The notes under the pieces: model-generated
What the model was told of the DNA's origin: nothing
The model's database searches: none
The model's input: only the letters and a program-made list of their open reading frames with translations
Assembly: GCA_900551245.1 (NCBI GenBank)
Contig: URVC01000050.1
Span: 1-34,261 of the forward strand
Length of the DNA: 34,261 bases
Direction of reading: 5' to 3'
Origin: an uncultured bacterium
Lineage (GTDB): Bacteria > Verrucomicrobiota > Lentisphaeria > Victivallales > Victivallaceae
Position numbers and translations under genes: made by a program
Shown: positions 31,032-34,261 of the stretch, piece after piece
Layout of the letters: every line of letters begins with the position of its first letter
Numbering within the stretch: position 1 is the stretch's first letter

Positions 31032-32678
31032 ATGAAAAGATTAATTTCCAACTTGCCGGAATATCATTTTGAAGCTTATTTTCATGAAGAGGATATCGTA
31101 GAATTTGGCAAAAAACTACAGCGTGCAGCACCTGATTTCATCCGAATTGGTGAATTGGGAAAATCTGCGAAAGGACGTCCTATTACTCTTTTTACCATTA
31201 CGGATTTTTCTTCAGGAGAGGCTGAGAACAAGCCTGCTTTTTACATACAGGGCATGGTTCACAGTCATGAGTTGGGTAGTATAACCGCGCCTTTATTTGC
31301 CGCAAGAGAGTTGATTGCCGGTCATCATTCCGATGGCCTTTTGGAAAAAAACACATTCTACATCGTCCCCAGAATTAATCCAGATGGAGCTGAGCTGGTT
31401 CTGAGCCGAGGAGGGTGGATTCGAAGCCGGTTGGACGAACATTGCGACCGAACTCGCCCCAACACATGGGTCGAAGAAGATATTGACGGAAATCATCTGA
31501 TTTTGGAAATGAGGATTCCCGATCCTTATGGGATGTGGGAAACTTCTCCGGAGGATTCGCGTGCAATGCAGCTTCGGACTCCCCGCTCCACTGGCCCGTT
31601 TTATTCCATCTTGCCAGAAGGACGTTACTTGCAATATGATGGTTCCCCTGTCTGGCGGGACGGGAATGAGCGTGTGGATTGGAATCGCAATTACGGTTCT
31701 CACTGGTCGCCGGAACTGAAAAACAGTGGAGCATTTCCCCATTCTGAACAGGAGTTATATTGCCTCGGAAAATTTTTTGATTCCCATCGTAACATTGTAG
31801 GGGCAGCTGATTTTCACAATGGTCCGCTACAGATATTGACGGCTCCGTGCATTCCTGAAGCGTCAATCGCTCCGGGAGATCGGGAGATTTTCCGGAAATG
31901 CAAGGAAATTGCTTCAAGGTGTGGATTTGAGATGAGCCCGATTTGTAATTATCCGTCGGGATCTAACAGTTCCCCGGGAAATTTTGCTGATTGGACCTAT
32001 TTCAATTATGGGATTCCCGGTTTCTGCATTGAACTGGGAACAATTGTAAGTTCTGTATTTTCTCTTGATGAGCACAAGAAGATTGATTGTTCTCGTGTTG
32101 CCCACCCACGGATTTACCATTGGCAGGAAGAACATCCGGAAGAACCGACTCGACTGTACGAATGGAAAAAGTTTCATCATCCTCAGCTTGGTGAAGTAGA
32201 AATCGGCGGAATTGATGTAATGGCTTACAGTATGCCGGATAAAGAAAAGATGAGCAGTTATGGCAGAATGGCTTTTGAATTTTGCTGTCGATATATGGAG
32301 ATGGCTCCTCATTTGATTGGCAGAGTCGGAGCTGTGGAGTCCCTGGCGAAAGATATTTGGCGGGTTCGATGCCTGGTGTTTAACGAGGGGGGCTTGTCTA
32401 CGGCGCTGACGGCCCGAGGTGCTTCGCTCAGCCGTCGACCGTTGCCTTATATTGAATTTCATCCGGCAGGAGAAATTCAATGCCTGTCTATGAACCGGGG
32501 GATGGAGACAGACCATTTTGCTGCGTGGGAACAACGTTGGTTTGAATGGTTCCTGGGGGGGCATGCCGTCGATGAAATTTTGGGAGAAGTGGAAATTAAA
32601 GGCTGCTGCGGCATTTCTTGTCGGATCAAAGTAACAAATATTGCTGGAGCGGTTGCTCCCGCCAATCTTGAAGGGTAA
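31032..32678 (+). CDS. M14-family zinc carboxypeptidase-like protein
   Basis: The 548-residue protein carries the M14 active site. GMVHSHELG at 74-82 gives the zinc ligands His77 and Glu80, INPDGAELV lies near 115-123, VDWNRNYG at 215-222 matches the substrate-binding NR motif, ADFHNGP at 259-265 gives zinc ligand His262, and FCIELGT at 331-337 gives the catalytic Glu334. About 90 residues lie between the NPDG and WNRNY motifs, longer than usual. An extra beta-like domain of about 160 residues follows. No signal peptide is visible, so it may be cytoplasmic. AAGGTGAG precedes the ATG. The gene is AT-rich compared with its left neighbours. It is coupled to a propeller glycosidase-like gene, so a peptide-linked or amide-linked glycan is a possible substrate. 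Confidence 0.85.
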   Translation: MKRLISNLPEYHFEAYFHEEDIVEFGKKLQRAAPDFIRIGELGKSAKGRPITLFTITDFSSGEAENKPAFYIQGMVHSHELGSITAPLFAARELIAGHHSDGLLEKNTFYIVPRINPDGAELVLSRGGWIRSRLDEHCDRTRPNTWVEEDIDGNHLILEMRIPDPYGMWETSPEDSRAMQLRTPRSTGPFYSILPEGRYLQYDGSPVWRDGNERVDWNRNYGSHWSPELKNSGAFPHSEQELYCLGKFFDSHRNIVGAADFHNGPLQILTAPCIPEASIAPGDREIFRKCKEIASRCGFEMSPICNYPSGSNSSPGNFADWTYFNYGIPGFCIELGTIVSSVFSLDEHKKIDCSRVAHPRIYHWQEEHPEEPTRLYEWKKFHHPQLGEVEIGGIDVMAYSMPDKEKMSSYGRMAFEFCCRYMEMAPHLIGRVGAVESLAKDIWRVRCLVFNEGGLSTALTARGASLSRRPLPYIEFHPAGEIQCLSMNRGMETDHFAAWEQRWFEWFLGGHAVDEILGEVEIKGCCGISCRIKVTNIAGAVAPANLEG

Positions 32679-32682
32679 TTTG

Positions 32683-34101
32683 ATGAACTATCAAACTTTT
32701 TTTCTCGCTTCCGACTTTCAGCTCATGGCAGAAGTAGAGAATCTTCATGCCAGGCCGGAATATCCGGAACAGATTCAATTGGATCTTCCTTCGGGCGGGC
32801 CAGGAACATTTGATGAACGCCGCCGCCGCATAGGAACGGTTCTCTATGACCCGCGAATTCGTCGTTACCGAATGTGGTATGTTGCTTCCGGAGCATACAA
32901 TGGAACATTGGCTGACGGCAATCATATCGGTTATGCGGAAAGTGACGATGGATTTCACTGGGAAAAACCGGAAGTAGGCCTCTATGAATATCATGGTTCC
33001 CGTCGCAACAATATTGTCTTCGGGCTGCCGGACCGAATGGACAGTGCAAGTGTGCTGCTGGATTCCGATGGAAAATTTAAGATGGCTGTTATGAATGCGC
33101 AGGTGCTGAAATCCCGCCTGCAGGCTGATTCTTCTACCCATGTGCGCTTGCCGGAACCCGCCTTCATGGGAATTGCGGAAAGCATCGATGGTGTCCAATG
33201 GCATTTTGACTCCGACGCCACACCGGCAATTCAGGAAAAATTTGAAATCGGACGTCTGCTAAAAGAGGGGGATTGTTATATTATGAATGGCCAGCAATCT
33301 TACCCGTACATCAATCATCCCAATGGAAACCGATGTGTTGTTTTTTATCGCTCAACTGATCTCAAGCACTGGGAAAAAATTTCTCAGTATTATAGCTTTG
33401 ACAATGGAAAATATGACCAGACTCATTGTGGAATTGCTCCTTGTCTTAAAATCGGAGCAACTCATGTAGGGCTGGCCGGACGGTTTTATGAAGCTCCGGA
33501 ATTGCCAGAACAGAGTTTTGAAGCAGATCTGGTTTATTCTCATGACGGTTGCGAATGGGTGCCTCCTTTCCCTGCTTCGACCTGGCTTCGACGCGGGGTG
33601 CCGGGGGCGTGGAATGGGGGCGGAGTGTGTCAGGGGCAAGGATATGCTGAGGATGGGGATACCATGTATTTTTATTTTTCCGGCAGTAACTGCGGAAATG
33701 ATCTCTCCAGCAGTTATACTCCTGCGGCAGCCCGATTCAAAACGAACCGGTTCGCTTTTGCCGGAATTGCGGTTTACTGGGATATCGGTTACACCGGCAT
33801 TCGACATGGCATGCTGCGTACTCCAGTTGCTGCTCGCGGTCCAATCGGGAGAATCGTGTTGAACTGTACGAATTTTACAGGTCCCGGCTGTCTTCGTGTA
33901 TCATTGACGGATGAGTCGGGGAATACCATTCCTCATTTCAGCACGGGAGACTCCCTGCCAATTACGCAGGATGGAATCGCTGTTCCTGTTTTGTGGAATC
34001 ATTCATTTTCTCTTCCGGAACACTTTTCTATTCGAGTGGATTTTCAAGGGAAAGGACTATGTCCTGAGCTCCCCAAACTCTATACAATTGCTACGATTTA
34101 A
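32683..34101 (+). CDS. Beta-propeller glycosidase-like protein (GH43/GH32-like fold)
   Basis: This 472-residue protein lacks a signal peptide. It has propeller blade motifs of the S-x-DG-x-x-W kind: ESDDGFHWEKPEVGL at 86-100, then GSRRNNIVFG, ESIDGVQWHF near 167-176, STDLKHWEKIS and SHDGCEWVPPFP. A beta-sandwich-like tail (about 370-472) follows. The start is ATG 32683, with AAGGG (32671-32675) ahead and only 4 bp after the M14 stop; an in-frame ATG at 32641 lies inside that gene. The S-DG-x-HW-x-KP-x-x-GL segment with NNI is common in uncharacterised GH32/GH43-like proteins. The plan echoes the protein at 1403-2842. Catalytic residues and substrate are not identifiable. Confidence 0.75.
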   Translation: MNYQTFFLASDFQLMAEVENLHARPEYPEQIQLDLPSGGPGTFDERRRRIGTVLYDPRIRRYRMWYVASGAYNGTLADGNHIGYAESDDGFHWEKPEVGLYEYHGSRRNNIVFGLPDRMDSASVLLDSDGKFKMAVMNAQVLKSRLQADSSTHVRLPEPAFMGIAESIDGVQWHFDSDATPAIQEKFEIGRLLKEGDCYIMNGQQSYPYINHPNGNRCVVFYRSTDLKHWEKISQYYSFDNGKYDQTHCGIAPCLKIGATHVGLAGRFYEAPELPEQSFEADLVYSHDGCEWVPPFPASTWLRRGVPGAWNGGGVCQGQGYAEDGDTMYFYFSGSNCGNDLSSSYTPAAARFKTNRFAFAGIAVYWDIGYTGIRHGMLRTPVAARGPIGRIVLNCTNFTGPGCLRVSLTDESGNTIPHFSTGDSLPITQDGIAVPVLWNHSFSLPEHFSIRVDFQGKGLCPELPKLYTIATI

Positions 34102-34261
34102 AACACAATGGGAGTTTTTTTTGACGAGAAATTTGATACAGCTTTAACCTGTTTGACTGTCACACTATTTTATTTTAGATCAAGATTGCCGTATTGTATT
34201 AGGAGAACTAAGAACTTATCAACTAATAATATCATAACGGAGGATAAATTGCCATAATTTT
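34102..34261. other. AT-rich intergenic end of window
   Basis: No gene is visible. A T8 run (34115-34122) follows the propeller gene without a clear hairpin. A GGAGG motif at 34239-34243 resembles a ribosome binding site, but no ATG or GTG follows it before the window ends. Confidence 0.3.

Noticed and set aside
1..34261. tRNA, rRNA, CRISPR array, insertion sequence or phage genes
   Set aside because: None was recognised by eye on either strand: no clustered direct repeats with spacers, no transposase or integrase motifs, and no tRNA-like arms or terminal inverted repeats. A dedicated search could still find a degenerate one.

Overview
The window looks like a carbohydrate-catabolism region from a Lentisphaerota (Victivallis-like) bacterium. 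The reasons are indirect. Two genes encode pseudopilins with an FTLIELL-type N-terminus and a C-terminal H-X9/10-DG motif, a family greatly expanded in Lentisphaerota and Planctomycetota. Secreted multidomain glycoside hydrolases and one-component sugar regulators are also dense here. No rRNA, tRNA or other phylogenetic marker is present, so the assignment is an inference.

Layout. (1) 2-2842, plus strand: the 3' part of a TIM-barrel glycosidase cut by the window edge, then a beta-propeller glycosidase-like protein. (2) 2964-6266: a LacI regulator divergent from a GH130 phosphorylase and a HAD phosphatase. A perfect 18-bp palindrome lies between them. (3) 6417-14028: an apparent operon led by a GntR/LacI-type regulator, followed by a frameshifted pseudopilin, a small secreted DNRLRE-like protein with an EF-hand loop, a 1092-residue secreted clan GH-A enzyme and a GH29 alpha-fucosidase. 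(4) 14173-17017: a MATE exporter/MarR operon on the minus strand, divergent from a DMT-type permease. (5) 17066-21897: a GH4 alpha-galactosidase-like gene divergent from an AraC regulator, then a 735-residue TIM-barrel protein of unassigned family. (6) 21935-22311: a decayed, frameshifted gene remnant. (7) 22407-27807: a second regulator, pseudopilin and secreted GH cassette, closed by a strong intrinsic terminator. (8) 27975-29053: a MarR/YczE-like membrane protein operon. (9) 29202-30790: a FadR-type regulator and an HpcH/HpaI aldolase. (10) 31032-34101: a visibly more AT-rich segment with an M14 metallocarboxypeptidase-like protein and another beta-propeller glycosidase-like protein.

How the parts fit. 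The recurring plan is a small locus in which a sugar-sensing regulator sits first, behind a good sigma70-like promoter with operator-like repeats, and the enzymes follow. Secreted enzymes (1092 and 1160 residues) would open polysaccharide or glycoconjugate outside the cytoplasm. GH29, GH4, GH130 and the propeller proteins lack signal peptides and would finish oligosaccharides inside. The HAD phosphatase and the HpcH/HpaI aldolase could handle sugar phosphates and keto-deoxy acids. The most unusual theme is the repeated coupling of a GntR/LacI-type regulator, an H-X9-DG pseudopilin and a giant secreted glycosidase. This may be a utilization-locus design that uses pseudopilins where Bacteroidota use SusC/SusD.
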